In this document: positions 25,001 to 37,900 of the stretch, piece by piece
Numbering within the stretch: position 1 is the stretch's first letter
How the letters are laid out: every line of letters starts with the position of its first letter
Assembly: GCF_014898815.1 (NCBI RefSeq)
Contig: NW_026515546.1
Coordinates: 2,900,501-2,964,500, forward strand
Source: Panonychus citri
Lineage: Eukaryota > Arthropoda > Arachnida > Trombidiformes > Tetranychidae
Reading direction: 5' to 3'
DNA: 64,000 bases
Notes under the pieces: generated by a model
What the model was told of the DNA's origin: nothing
The model's database searches: none
What the model saw: only the letters and a program-made list of their open reading frames with translations
Translations under genes and position numbers: made by a program

Positions 25001-28000
25001 AAATCATCATACTAATTAGTTTAATTAAGTGATAATAGTTGACAATGGGCAATTAATTGACTATCAAACGATAAACCCTAACAATTAACCAAATCTTATC
25101 AAAATTAACCATGAAAATGTTACAATTAACATAAACAAAGTTACATTATCAATGAGACTGTAAAGTTAATCAATTTATGAATGAAATGATTATGATCATT
25201 GAAAGATTATGATTAATACGATTGATTTAATTTTGGATTAAAAGTAATTTGATAATCAAATGTTGAAATTTTTCTTAATTAAATTTACAATTCAGATTCT
25301 TCAAGTGAATCAGTTATTCTGGATTATCCAACAGAAAATGGTTATAATAATTCAATTTTATCAGGTAATTAATATTATCCTTTTAATTAATAACATTTAT
25401 CAGTGACAATTAAAGTTATATTAATATACTAATTTCCCTTTTAACATTAAATGATATTATTTACCATTTATTTTTTTTACTAAATCATCAATTTACCAAC
25501 AGTTACATTAACATCATCATCATCTAAAAGTGTAGCAGATCAACAAGAAGATGAAATTAAATCAACATCATCCTCATCCTCATCTCCATCATCATCAGAC
25601 TTTAATCCAACTAATCTGGTTACTCAGGTCACTGGCTTATCAAAATCAACGGTTAACCGGAATATCGGTTCAATATATTACGACGAGGATGAGGACGATG
25701 ATACTGAAGATGAAGATGGCGAAAATGATGAAAATGAAGATAATCAACAATTTAATCGTAATCACAATTATAACAGTGATAAGATTAATTTACGAAACTA
25801 TTTTAAATTGAAAACTAAATCATCTTCACCAATAGAAACGGTAACTAATCCATCACCAGTTTATCAACCTGAAGGATATGATGAATCAAGGGAATTGATT
25901 AAAACTCGAGAAACCAATATCAAGATTAAAGGTGATCATGGATTAATTAAGTCTAATCATGATAGAAAAAAATTATCAAACAATAGAAAAGGTAAAAAAG
26001 TTAATAGTAATTCAATCAATAATACAACACAATTTATCTGTATTAAAGTAATTGATGGTAAGGTAAATTCACCGATTTTGGCTAAGCAAATTTACCCACA
26101 ATTAAAAGAGTCTTCATTAATTATGCCAACAATTCCGAAGATTCCTATGAGTTATCAATCATATAAACGTTATTTAGTTAACAATGAGACAGCAGCAACA
26201 ATTAACGGTAAACAATTAAGTTACAATGGAGATGGAAACAGTTCCAATTTGAATGGAACAGAAAAATCAACTCAAAATGGAAACACAATTAACGTTAGAA
26301 GAGGTAAAACTTATTCGCAACGTTATTATCCCGTTAATTTGGTTTCTCTTGATTCAATTAAATCATTGGATAGTGTTAATTATACCTTAACCTCTACTCT
26401 CTCATTTGGTGACAATGTTAATTCATCATCTTCAGATTATTATGTTGGCAATAATCAAAGAAGGATAAGTTCAACAATTAATGAGACAAGTTCATCTTCG
26501 GATATTGATTATGGGTATCGATCGGGTTCCAGTGATAAAAAGGTCACTTTTAAACCGATCACTTATAAGACGACGGTGATTATACCAAAAATAACCACGA
26601 CCACAGTTTCATTGTCCACTAATTATCCTAAATTGTCCAGTGAATCGACAACCAAAATGACACCAACAACAGCCCAAAGCACAACCACCACTCCGATGCC
26701 TTCCACCTCGGTGGTTACTTCATCTTCATCTTCATTGTCTTTAGCTGATATTCCTGAATTACTTTCTAATAAGATTGCCCTTGAAGCTAAAAATAAAAGC
26801 AAACAGTCAAAGGTTGGAGGTAAAGGTAAAGATCATCATTATCATACTAAAGAATCAAAATCTTTGGGTTATCATAATGCTAATAAGAAAGGTGATAAAT
26901 CAAATAAAAAAGAGATTCAATTGATAAACTTGGGAAGTTCAATATCACCTCAACGATTTATTTCAAGTCGAATACGTTTTCCTGATCCTAATGAGCCTCA
27001 ATTATCACCAACACCACTTTCATCAATTGATTCATCTTTTGATTCCTTTGAATTAACTCAACCACCAGAGGAACCGATAATTATACCCAATTCACTTATA
27101 CGTCCAACCTTTGGTCTTACAACAATTGGACAATCACACCATCAACAATTAACTGCCCCAAATCTTAATCCTTATACTAATTACCAACAAAATCCACACA
27201 ATTATCATCATCATCTTAATCCCATTCACCATCATCACTCACATCAACAACAACAACAACAACAACAATCACACCAGCAGCAACGACCAATTCAACAGCA
27301 GATTCAATTTTCACCTCAACAATTAACAATTAACAACCAGCAACCAGTTACATCTAATCAATACAATTTAAACCCAGAAATCATACCAACTAGTACATTG
27401 GTACCAAATGATTTAACTGAAAGTCCATTGATTGGATTAATTAGTCCACTTAGTTCATCGTACAAAGGATTAGCGTCCAAAATCAAATCAGCAATTAACT
27501 TTTCAACTAAACAACAACAATCTCAACCTCTACCATCACAATCATCTCAACAACAGAAACAACCTCAAGTCCAATCAACGGCTCAAATTTATCAACACAA
27601 TCATCAAGCTCATAATCCTTATCCATTTAATTACAATTCATATGAACAACCAACTGGATACGAGACAATTTATGGTAAATTAAATTCACCTGATTTACTT
27701 TACACTTATGATCCTCGATTAACAGGTAATTACAACAAACCAGAAAGTAATTTAGTCCAACCTTATCTGACCAATGTCCAAGGATCATTTGTCCGTCAAC
27801 CAGCATCTAAATTACTGCGACAATATCAAGCTTTGGTTACGAGCGCTTCGTCAATTGTTCAACGTCATCCGCCTCAGGCAATTAGTCCAACTAATCATTT
27901 ACCTCATCATCGACAGCAGCAGCAACAAAATCACCATCACCATCAACCTCAATCACAATCAAATCGTCAACAATCAACGTTAATCTCTCAATCATCACCA

Positions 28001-28657
28001 ACATTTTATCCTGTTTTTCAACCGGTTCAAAGTTTACCTTTGAATCCACATTCATTTGTTTCTGATGCTCATCAAATTGCACAATTTAACTCCGCTTACA
28101 ATCATCCAGTTAATCATCATCTTCTCAATAATCAACAGTTAAGACCTTCGGGGGAAATTTTATCGTTACATCATCGTAATAGATTACAAGTAAATCATCT
28201 TACACCAATTGAATCAATATCTTCATCATCGTCACAATCAAAGGTAATAAGAGATACACCAGGAGGAGCAATTAATAAAGATGAAGGTGAAATTATCGGT
28301 ATATCATCTTCCTCATCTTCATCATCTTCACCACTTTCAACTGATGAAACTGATAAACAATCAATTCAATCATCAACAGTTTCATCGTCAAATCGTAAAA
28401 GTAACAAGTCGAAAACAGGTTCATCTCGAAATCGCAATTCAAAGTCTAAAAGTAAACGGAAAAGTCGCCGAAGCAGTTTAACGTATTCACCATTAATGAG
28501 CATAGTCAACTCATCATCTTCTTCATCCTCATCATCACCAAATACCAGAACTAATTATAATCCGTGTTCATCAACAAATTGTCAACAATCAACTGGTGGT
28601 CTATTGTTTAATCCAAGTCGATCAGTTAAATTTGAATTGAGAGATGCGTTACCTTGA
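22079..28657 (+). CDS. Unrecognised 1232-residue low-complexity protein with N-terminal hydrophobic segment
   Basis: I do not recognise this gene. Five exons fit by splice sites and frame: 22079-22235, 22330-22401, 22846-23091, 25296-25364, 25503-28657. All four introns are phase 1 and the three internal exons are multiples of three, so each could be skipped without breaking the frame. Residues about 18-34 (LIVVGLILLSSNCCV) are a signal peptide or anchor. What follows is acidic/Ser-rich (SSESSEESESSESS), then mixed basic and acidic, then Gln/His/Ser/Pro-rich, ending in a basic Ser/Lys/Arg block (SKSKSKRKSRRSS) and a short C-terminus (SVKFELRDALP). The most ordered-looking part is about TQFICIKVIDGKVNSPILAK and the next 40 residues. 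If the 23092 donor is not used, exon 3 ends in a stop at 23186, giving a short form. Intron 3 is 2.2 kb, long for this window. Possibly a secreted or extracellular-matrix protein. Confidence 0.7.
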
Positions 28658-29763
28658 TTAACAATTACCTCGAGAATCAATTAAATTGTATAAAAAAAAA
28701 TTTCACTTCATTTATCAAATAAAATATAAAATAAAATAAGAAAAAAGTTTTCAAAAGTAACAATTAACTAGATAATCGTTAATTATTAAAGTTGATTAAC
28801 AATTAGATAACAACTTGGGTGTAAGCCTTAAATTGTAATTCAACATTTAATCAACAATTAATTAACTTTTACTTTCTCATCTGTTCAAAGTACAAAAGAT
28901 GAGAAACTAATTAAGATTAAATTGATTAGATTGAAAGGTTTTTCTGTTTCCACTCATAATCTCATCTCGTATCAAATCAATTTAATTTAAAGATTATAAT
29001 GATTAGTGGGATTAAGAAAAACAAAAGCCCGAGAGATGTTTAATTATAAATGAAATTAATTTTCGTTTAAGACTAATTAGGATTAGTTTTTTTTGATAAC
29101 CAACGGTTAACATTTTTGTTTATTTTTTTATTAATATAAATAATACTAACATCAAAGTTGAAAGCATTCCAATATACATTAATTGTTGAATATCATTTAA
29201 TAATCTGAGTGATGATCATTGGTTATTGATCATCACTAATTGTTAGAATGGATTCAACAATGTGTTTATACTTGAAACACAATTAACGCAACTTTTTTTC
29301 TTGGTATTTTTTTTATGGACAATTAACATGCCTTTAAAGCAAAGAAATGTTAATTGTCCTTAAATGGGGAAAATGTGTAAATATTTCACTTTGAGAATAA
29401 ATTTTCTTCTTTTCTCTCTTTATTTCTCAATGGGAAATATTATTATATTTAATTAAAGGGATAACCAAAAAAAAAGTTTGATTGGCGACTACGAAAAAAA
29501 AGGAAAGGGATAAGAAAAAGTTGCGTTGATTAATTGTGTTTGTTTGTTGTTGTTGTTGTTGTTGTTGTGTTGATTTTTCGGGTGTTCGACTACCATTGAC
29601 GAAAAGAGTAGTCACTCTACTAGATACAAAGTAACCAAAGTCGCAAGTCATCGGAAGGACTTTCAACTAATTAATTTTTTTAATAATTATTTTTTATATC
29701 TCCTGCTCCGTTTAATCTGGCTGATGTTTTTAACTTTTTATGTGTTGATGAAATTAATAAACT
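28658..29763. other. 3' intergenic region between convergent genes
   Basis: Lies between the stop of the unknown + strand gene and the stop of ataxin-2 on the other strand. It contains an ATAAAATATAAAATAAAATAA stretch at about 28721-28740 that could hold the + strand polyadenylation signal, and on the minus side a (GTT)n/(CAA)n run at 29545-29567. The small minus-strand frame over this run (29427-29666) is repeat-driven and not counted as a gene. Confidence 0.5.
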
Positions 29764-32700
29764 TTAATTCCTGATACTGGAGTGGACATGTCCAGATTGG
29801 GCCATTTGATGTGAATGAGCCAAATTTTGATTTGGCTGGATAATCAATGGTACCATTTGGTTGACGTAGTGAGCTTGGCTATTAGCGGAATGAGCCGATA
29901 GTGAAACGGGAGGCTGTCCTCCTTGAGGACTCAAGTAGATCACAGCTTGCGGTGGAGTCGGGGTTGGATTAGGCACTCTACCCTGATGGTGGACTGGTGA
30001 AGGTGTTGGAGCGCCTTGTTGCATTGAGGTGTTAGGGGTTAATGATTGGGGAGTTGAACCAGTTGACATTTGACCAGCTCCGGAAACGTTTTGTTGAGGT
30101 TGCACCTGAGTTAACATGTGGGGTTGTAAAGAAACTGGTGCCACTGAAAGAGTTAGGTATCTCCGTTAATGAAAAACGTTTTGATTAGAATAATTAATTT
30201 TCAATACTTACTATAAATTGGTTGAAGGTTATGGTCATAGGGTTGTAATTGGGGCATAACAACACCAGATTGAGGTGAGATAATATTCATTCTAGGATGA
30301 GGCATGTATACTGATTGATACATTTGTTGTGGTGTACCAGCTGAAGTAACAACACCAGGTTGCTGTTGGGCTCCTGGATATGGACCTTGCATTGGTGATG
30401 CAGCGAGAACAGGATGACCAGTTGCAGCAGCAACGGTAGCAGAAGTTTGTGAATAATCGTGTCGATTATTTGGATTCTGGTATTGTTGAGGATTTGATTT
30501 ACGATAATTTCTAGAGGTATGGGTATTATTGGCAGGTTGAAAGGGAGGCGCACCCGAGATATTTGGAGCTGACATTATAAATTGATTGGGTAGAACAGGA
30601 AGAGTTGAAATGAAATGGGTAGACGGTGGGAAAGCTACCATTGGACTTTGCATCCTGGGTTGATGGTGATTTGACTGGTGATGGGGTTGCTGACTATGAT
30701 TATGAGGATGGTTATGATTATGAACAATAGCGTTATTAAGATAATTAGCCATTGGTACCATAGCTCCTGACGGCGTTGTAGTCGGTGTTGACTGACCACT
30801 ACTATATGCAGATCGTGGTGTGAATGACTTCATTCCCGGATTAAATTCTTTCGCATTTGGATTTAGCGTTGATTTTTTAACTAATTTTTCAGCCTCATTT
30901 TCAGTCTCGGCAGGGATTGGCTCACTAACTGGAGGCGCTGGTTTTGAAGATGGTGTTGAAACTGATGAAGATAATTTTGAATTAGGTGTAGATGAGCTTG
31001 TAGTAGCTTCTTGGTCACCTCCTCGGGTTTCTTTAACCTCTAAGTTATTATCACTCTTTGAACTTTGAACGGGTTCCTTATTTTCTCGAGAAGATGATTT
31101 TTTATTATCATAAATTCTGAATTCATTACCAAATCTTTTAAGCTCTTGAATATCCTCCTTTTTACGCAGAAGATTAGTTCTTTGTCCGATTTGCGTCCTT
31201 TGAGGCAACCCTTGTGCTGGTACATTCTCTTCTGGTCCTAATTGCAGCTGCCCTTGGGCGGATTGGTTATTTTGTGAAAGATTTTGTTGAGGCTTGTCTT
31301 TATCTTGTGAAGCACCATGTCTAAAAGGGAAATTGGAATACAAACAATTATATATATAAATGTAAATAAGCAAATAAGTTTATGAGAAATTTTTGATTTA
31401 TCAACTTACGGAGATTGATGTTGAATAGCATGTTCTTGCTGGTTAGTATTAAATTGTTGTGGAGATGACTGTTGAGATGATTGCTGTTTATTGATTGCTG
31501 GATGTGGATGAGCCTGATTCTGTGGGCTTTGGATAGATTGGCTTGATTGTGAGCCTTTAACTTCTTGTTGATGACGCTTTTCATGTTGTGAAGCTTTTTC
31601 TTGTTGTTGTTGTTGCTGCTGCTGTTGCTGTTGTTGAATTTGTTGTTGCTGTTGGATTTGTTGTTGTTGCTGTTGTTGATGATGCTGTTGCTGAGCTTGT
31701 TGATGTTGGTGTTGTCGTCGAGAGGATTCATGTAAATTACGAGGCTCATTTTTATCAGACCTGAAAGATAATAGTGAAACAAAAGTAAGAAACACAATTA
31801 GTAAATCATTTGGGAGGAAGTAAATAGAAAAAATCAGATTAAAAACACAAAAATAAGATGAACACATAATCAGGGGAGAGAGAGAGAGAAAGAGACCAAC
31901 AAGATTACTTACTTATCCTCTGAATCTTTAGAATTAGAATAACTATTCGACTGCTTAGCATCTAAAGAAGAGCTTTTCCCTTGCTGCCCAGTTTTGTAAC
32001 CTGACGCAGATGAAGAAGGAGAAATCTGCATGTGTGGAGGCTTAGGTGGCTCTCTAGGAAGTTCCCTGAAACCAAAGCTTAAATATCAGTTCAAAGATCT
32101 CAAATAAAAAATTTTCAAGTCGAGACAAGTTAATTTAGGACAAGGTTTGTTTTCGTAAATAATAATAAATGAAAGAGAGAGAGAAAGAGTTACTACATGC
32201 AGTTAAATATTACTATTTAAACCGGTTAAACTAGAATTAACATTCACTACATAGAGATAGTGGAAAACATTGTAATCTAAAAAAGTAAACAAATGATTAA
32301 TTGTACATGCGAAAAGAATTAAAATAAATGGAACGAAACAAATGTGAAAAAGATGTAGGGTCAAATACAAGAGATAGGAAGAAAAGATAAGGAAAAATGT
32401 AACTACTACTAAAGTAGAAAGAGGGTGGGGATTGAGAGATTAGAATCTAATATCAAAACAGTTAAAAAGATAAACAAACCAACAGTTAACCAGTGTAAAT
32501 ACGTACGAGTAAGAGTGAGACTGATATTTTGAATGAACAGTCATAGGCGCTGATGATGGAGGACCATTGTTCTGTAAATTTTTACCCCGAGGTCCAATAT
32601 TTTGACCAGTCATTGGTCCAGTAGGTTTACGGCGAGGCGGTTGTCGGTTATGTTGTGAAATAGAGGGAGGCTCAGGAATAGCTCGGATAACTGCGCTATA

Positions 32701-34770
32701 TTTTTCTTCCTCATCATCGTTAACTTCTTTGGAAACACGATCTCTAGAGGTACCATCAGCCTCGACCTCTTGAGCTATCCTTTCAGCTTCTGCTTCAAGT
32801 TGTCGATACTCTTCAGTATCTTGAGGGTTCAAAGGCACACTAATAAGAGAGAGACAGAGAGAAAAAAGTTTAGAAATGTAAGATAATGTTGAGATTAGAG
32901 AGAGATTGTGAGAGTCAAAAAATTTGAAAAGATTAAAATACTTACGTGTACTGATGCAAATTATCATCATAGGTTGATTTAACGTTATATTTGTCTTTAT
33001 TAAGCTTGAACATGTCGTCAGCAGTCCAGCCATTTTGATTAACCTTTTCAGGGCTAGCTTGTTCATCGATAGCAAGACTACCAAGTTCTTGGAGGTTCTC
33101 TTCTTGGGGACATTCCCAAGGAACCAGATCCTTGTTTTTATTCAAAGAAGAAGAGTCGAATCGACTAATCTCTGTGTCAGTAAAGTGGCCTAAAGATATA
33201 AAGTGAAAAAAAAAGAAGATTAAGTAAAGTTTCCATCGAAAGTTTTCAAGCCTAAAAAAGCTTAGAGAAAGGTCAAAATAGATTAAAGGTTTGAGAGAGT
33301 TTGAGATGTGACAAGTTTACCTTTAGCAGCATAGTCTAGGTCCACATTTAGTACGCTTAAGGTCACAATATCAGAAAATTTGAAAATCATAGTGTTATTC
33401 ACTTGATTGCGAGCTTTTAGACTAGCTAAGAGGCCATTAAGATTCTGGCCTCCGACGACTGTTTTAGGATCAATGAGAGTGACCATATCAACTGCTAATT
33501 CAAACTGTAAAGGTAAAAAGAGAGAGAGAGAAAGATACGGTTAGAAAAAGCACATTGTAAACATTTAGAGTAACTTAAAAAAAAAGCATGTGTGAGTAGT
33601 GATGTGTATATATTTGTGTATCTATGTGCATGGAGAGTTGATTGAAAAAGCTTAGCATATATGATCCGTGAGAATTGTGATGATGGTAAAATAACCATGA
33701 GGTGGAAGATGAGTTAAACATTTGAGTAAGAGTTAGATGTCCCATACAGAGATACACACATATATATAAATGCATATACAGACACTCATATATAAATAAT
33801 TGTTCAACTGTTATGAAATGAAAGCCTTACATCAGGTGAAAAACAGGTCAATACACCCTCATAAACGTTGCCATCTTTTGTAGTCAGTCTTACACAGGTG
33901 CCCATGAGGGAAGTAGTAGCATGCATAAGCCGAGCATTGAAATAAACACCCTCGACATTGGTAACACTTTTTTCACTTGGACCATTTTTAGATCGATAAT
34001 TTCTGTTCATTGGAAAAGAATAAAGATAAGAGAAATGTTTTAAGATTGATGAGAAAAAGAGGTAACAAAATAAAGAGATAGAGATAGAGATTAAGAGAGG
34101 TAAATGTAAATAGGTCAAAAAGGAGAGTTTTTTCTCCAACAATCAAGATGAAGAGAGAGAGAGAGAGAAAAAGAGAGAAAATGCAAGAAGCAAACGGAAC
34201 ACAGTGTATAGATTTGTCAAATTTTCTGCTTTAAGAGATGATGGTCATGAAAAAAATGCTCTTTCACTAAGACCCAATTGTTTTTTCTTTACTTTTTTAA
34301 AATGACTAAAAAAGTTTCTATTTTCTTTAGAATAAAATTTTCATAAATTCAAGGCAAGAGATAAAACTCATGGAATAGAATAATTTTTCTGATGAGAATT
34401 TCATCAAGAATTAGAGGGAGAGAAAAATTCAGGAATGGGAAAAGAAGTACAGAAAATTTTATAAAGATAGAGAAAATAGTCATGAAAGAGGAAACTAATG
34501 AAAGAGAAAGTCGACAGGGAAATATAATCAAAGACAGAGATGAAAAGTAAGAGGGGAGAGTAAGGAAGAAAGAGAAAAGGATAAGACAAGAATAGAAAAA
34601 AAGGCAAAAGAGAAGATGAAGGCAGAAAGAGAGAAAAAGAAAGAGAAAAAATGATATTCGGCTTACCTTGTATTTGTATTAGAAACCGAATGGTTTGAGC
34701 TATTCATATTAACCGTATTGCTCATTGTTTGACGATTTCCTCTTTTATTGACAGAGGAGTTCATCATCAT
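29764..34770 (-). CDS. Atx2: Ataxin-2
   Basis: Nine exons on the minus strand: 34770-34667, 34002-33831, 33504-33321, 33189-32946, 32839-32507, 32065-31913, 31760-31410, 31320-30212, 30143-29764; 1009 residues. Ataxin-2 is a cytoplasmic RNA-binding regulator of translation, mRNA stability and stress granules, and binds poly(A)-binding protein. Seen: an LSm domain at about residues 52-150 (GVYFNARLMHATTSLMGTCV, then NVYEGVLTCFSPD, FELAVDMVTLID and FKFSDIVTLSV), an LsmAD region at about 154-260 (GWTADDMFKLNKDKYNVKS then TYDDNLHQYTVPL), and a PAM2 motif at about 663-676 (STLNPNAKEFNPG) that would contact the PABP MLLE domain. Long Gln/His/Pro-rich linkers include a poly-Gln block in exon 7 (about 31600-31690). 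Size and domain order match the family. Three ATG codons in a row begin the frame; the first was taken. A LINE lies only about 70 bp upstream of the start codon on the same strand. Confidence 0.95.
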
Positions 34771-34922
34771 AAGAAACAATCAAATTAATTAAATTTTCCA
34801 ATTTGAACAATTAAAATTAATTGTTTAATTTTAAGGTTACACTTTTTTTGAGAATGAAAAAAAACCAAAACCTTAAGAGAAAAGGTCTATATTCACCTCA
34901 CGGTGATGATTTAACATTTTAA

Positions 34923-34975
34923 CTACAGGGTATGTGCTGTAGCTCCTCCGTTGGAGGAAAGTTGCACCAGGCAAC
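34923..34975 (-). other. LINE-A terminal hairpin cluster
   Basis: Three consecutive inverted repeats overlie the end of ORF2: CTACAG/CTGTAG (34923-34942, including the stop codon), CCTCC/GGAGG (34945-34957) and GTTGC/GCAAC (34961-34975). Read in element direction this is hairpin, hairpin, AGCT, hairpin. LINE-B has a similar pair of hairpins followed by AGCT just after its ORF2 stop. Such 3' structures are where LINE reverse transcriptases often bind their own RNA; that role here is inference. Confidence 0.55.
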
Positions 34976-37900
34976 CTGAGGTGGGGTTTTTGAAAATGTT
35001 TACATTTATATTGTATATGGTATTTGTAATTTGTTTGAGTTTTTTCAGTTTAAGTTTGTCATGGGAATCGTTTGAGATGTAGAAGGTGGGAAGGTGAGAA
35101 TCAATTGTTTTGTTACATTCGAATAGGTAATGGTGAAAGGGTTTACATTGTTTTCCAATTTTTCTTCTATTTGAGTTGTAAATTTGTATTGTTGTGTAGA
35201 GGTTGATGATTGTACGAATTAAATGACCATTGTCACAATGAAATTTATCAAGCTTGGGATAGGGTACAATTAGATTAATTAAATTTTCTGAGGAGTAAAA
35301 TTTGTGGGTTATAATAGTTTGAATATGATTACAAATTTCTTTTTTGAATCTTTTCCATGAGTGATATTTGAGAGGTGGTGTTAGGGCATCTACTTCCGGT
35401 TCCAAAGGTTTTTCTATGTCCAATGTTGTCCACATGATTCTTTTATCGTGAGTGAAGATTATATTTGAGATTTCGGTCATTGTCGTGCTGTTGGGATGTT
35501 TAGATATTGTATCAGGTATATTGACGATGATCTTTTCGCGTGTGGTGTTGCTTATTATGTAGAGAGCGTTTAGCGTTAATTCATAGAAGGACATTTTTTC
35601 ATCGAATTTATATTTCGTTATTTGGTTTCTGTTGTTGATACAAATCGTGTTTTGGTGGTAGAAGTGATAAGAGTAGAGTGGAAATATTGGGTTGTTGATT
35701 CGCGTCATTTCTTGGGGAATTAGCGGCTTGGTAGGTCTTTGGAAGTTGTTTAATATCGGCCAATCAATGGGGTCAGCATTATTGGTCATAAGAGCTGTTA
35801 CACTATCAACGAACCAATTCAGAACAGGATTAGTAATATTACTTGTTGCAATTGTTAACCATTTAGTGATCATCGGATCATATCCATAGATTTGGTGTAA
35901 ACAAGTGTTTATCGCTGATTGTAAGTTATTAGTTAATGAGATAATATCTTCATTTCGATAAAGATTACCAGGGCCAATTGCATAAAGGAGATTTGATGTT
36001 ATTGCACTGACAAAGGTTCGTTTGATCGTTGCTGGTAGATATTTGATTATTTTTTGTGATTTGTATTTTCTGAGGTTTACAATGATTTTGTTCGTTATAT
36101 AACTAATACTGTTTTTCGGGTTAATGAATTTTCCTGTCACAAAAGGATCACAATTTAAACTCAGCATCTTAGTCTTTTCCTCATTAATTTTGAGGTTTCC
36201 TTTAGCTAGAATATTTCTCACAATCTCAATCTTCTCATTTATCTCGTTCTTCCTCGTCACTATCGTCATATCGTCGGCAAATGCATAAATTTCAATTTTA
36301 TGTTTTGTAATTTCTCTTATTAAACTATCTAAACCTATTATGAAATTTAAAGGGCCATTACTAGTTCCTTGAGCTGTTCCATCATTTTCTAATTTGTATA
36401 TAAATTGAGTGCCATTGAAGTAAGATAACCATCTAAAGCTGAGGAGTTGTTTGATCATATCGACCGTACCTGGATCTAAAAATGGGTTGAGCTGCTTGAA
36501 GATCAACTGTTTGTCTATTGTATCGAAAGCTGTTTGAATGTCTAGCGCTACTAGTACGTTTTCTGGGTTTTGAATTTTCTCGGCTAATATAATGTGTAGA
36601 TTTGTATTATTTACTCTTTTTCTGTTTGCGAATTGAGTTCCTGGTAGGAGAATCTCTTCTAATTTATTTTGAATTCTGTTTGTTAGTATAATGTCGAAGA
36701 TTTTGAGGAAGAACGAGGCAATTCGAAGCGGTCTCATTTTACCGTTTGGTTTGGGGATAAGGGTAACACCGAAAATCTTGAAGGGCTGAGGTAGGTAGGC
36801 TATTTCGAAACAGTTTGTTATGAAGTTAATTAATGTTGGTTTGTTGACTAACCAGAATCTATTAAATTGTTTAATTGTAAAAGGATCAGCTGAGCCTGAT
36901 GTTTTATTGAATTTTAGTTTATCAAGTTTCCTAATTTCTTCTTCACTAAGGGAACACTTTTGAGTTGGAGTAGTTTGACTGAAAAATGGTTTTTGAATAT
37001 TAAAATTTCTAATAAAAGGGTCTATTTCAGTGGTTGTAAAATTGATGTTTTCTAGGCTCTTGTCTTTTTTAAATATTTTGTTTAGATGCTTCCAAATGAG
37101 TTTTGGATCATTAGTTTTATTAAAAAACGAATCTCTTTTGTTTAGACTGTTACTTCTAATTTCTATTTCTCTATTATTTAACTCTGATCTAAGTCTACTA
37201 TCATTACAATTTCTGATTCTTTTTCTAATTCTATTTATCTTTCTATTGTGTTGTGATTTGATTGCTGTAATTTTCTTGAATTTTTTAGGAAAATTCATTA
37301 GTTTCAGTGCGTATTTATCAATTTCAGAGGGTAATTTGGGAAAAGTGTTAAACTGATTCGGTAATTTGTAGCATCTGATGAAGTAAATGGGAGGTGGTGG
37401 TGTTGTGGTGTAAAAATTGGGTTGAAGCTCAGTTGAGACGCTGAATTTCATGTGATCGAGAGTAATTCCTAGATAACTTACAAATGTATTTGGGATATTC
37501 GAAGCGATGATGTCGTTCCAACCAATTCCCACATTCGTTCTGCTCTTGAAGGTGAAGTTGTCTTTCGTTGGTTTGTTGATTATCTTGAGATCAAGTTTGT
37601 CGAGTAAATTAGCCAATAGTTTACCTCTCAACATTAATCGGTTCGTTTTAAAAGACCAATATGGGTGGTTGCAATTCACATCACCAATAAGAATCATTGG
37701 AAGTGATTGAAATCTTGACATGAGCGTTTCCAATGCATTTACACTGATTAGAGTGTCATCTATGGTTCTCATGTACACAGCAAAAATAAGGATTTGATTC
37801 TTTCTCTTGTCCTCTATGAGACAACCTGTAAGATTTTTGTTAAGGGTGGAGAGGTGGTTACATTTTAAGTCAGAGGAGAGCATAATTAAAACTTGATCAT

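Noticed and set aside
34345..34620. Phe/Leu/Ser-rich minus-strand frames before ataxin-2 exon 2
   Set aside because: They lie in a GAGA-rich intron of ataxin-2 and reflect its pyrimidine-rich sense strand.
34923..34985. Possible self-cleaving ribozyme at the LINE-A 3' end
   Set aside because: The three hairpins do not form a double pseudoknot or hammerhead core that I can trace; ordinary stem-loops explain the sequence.
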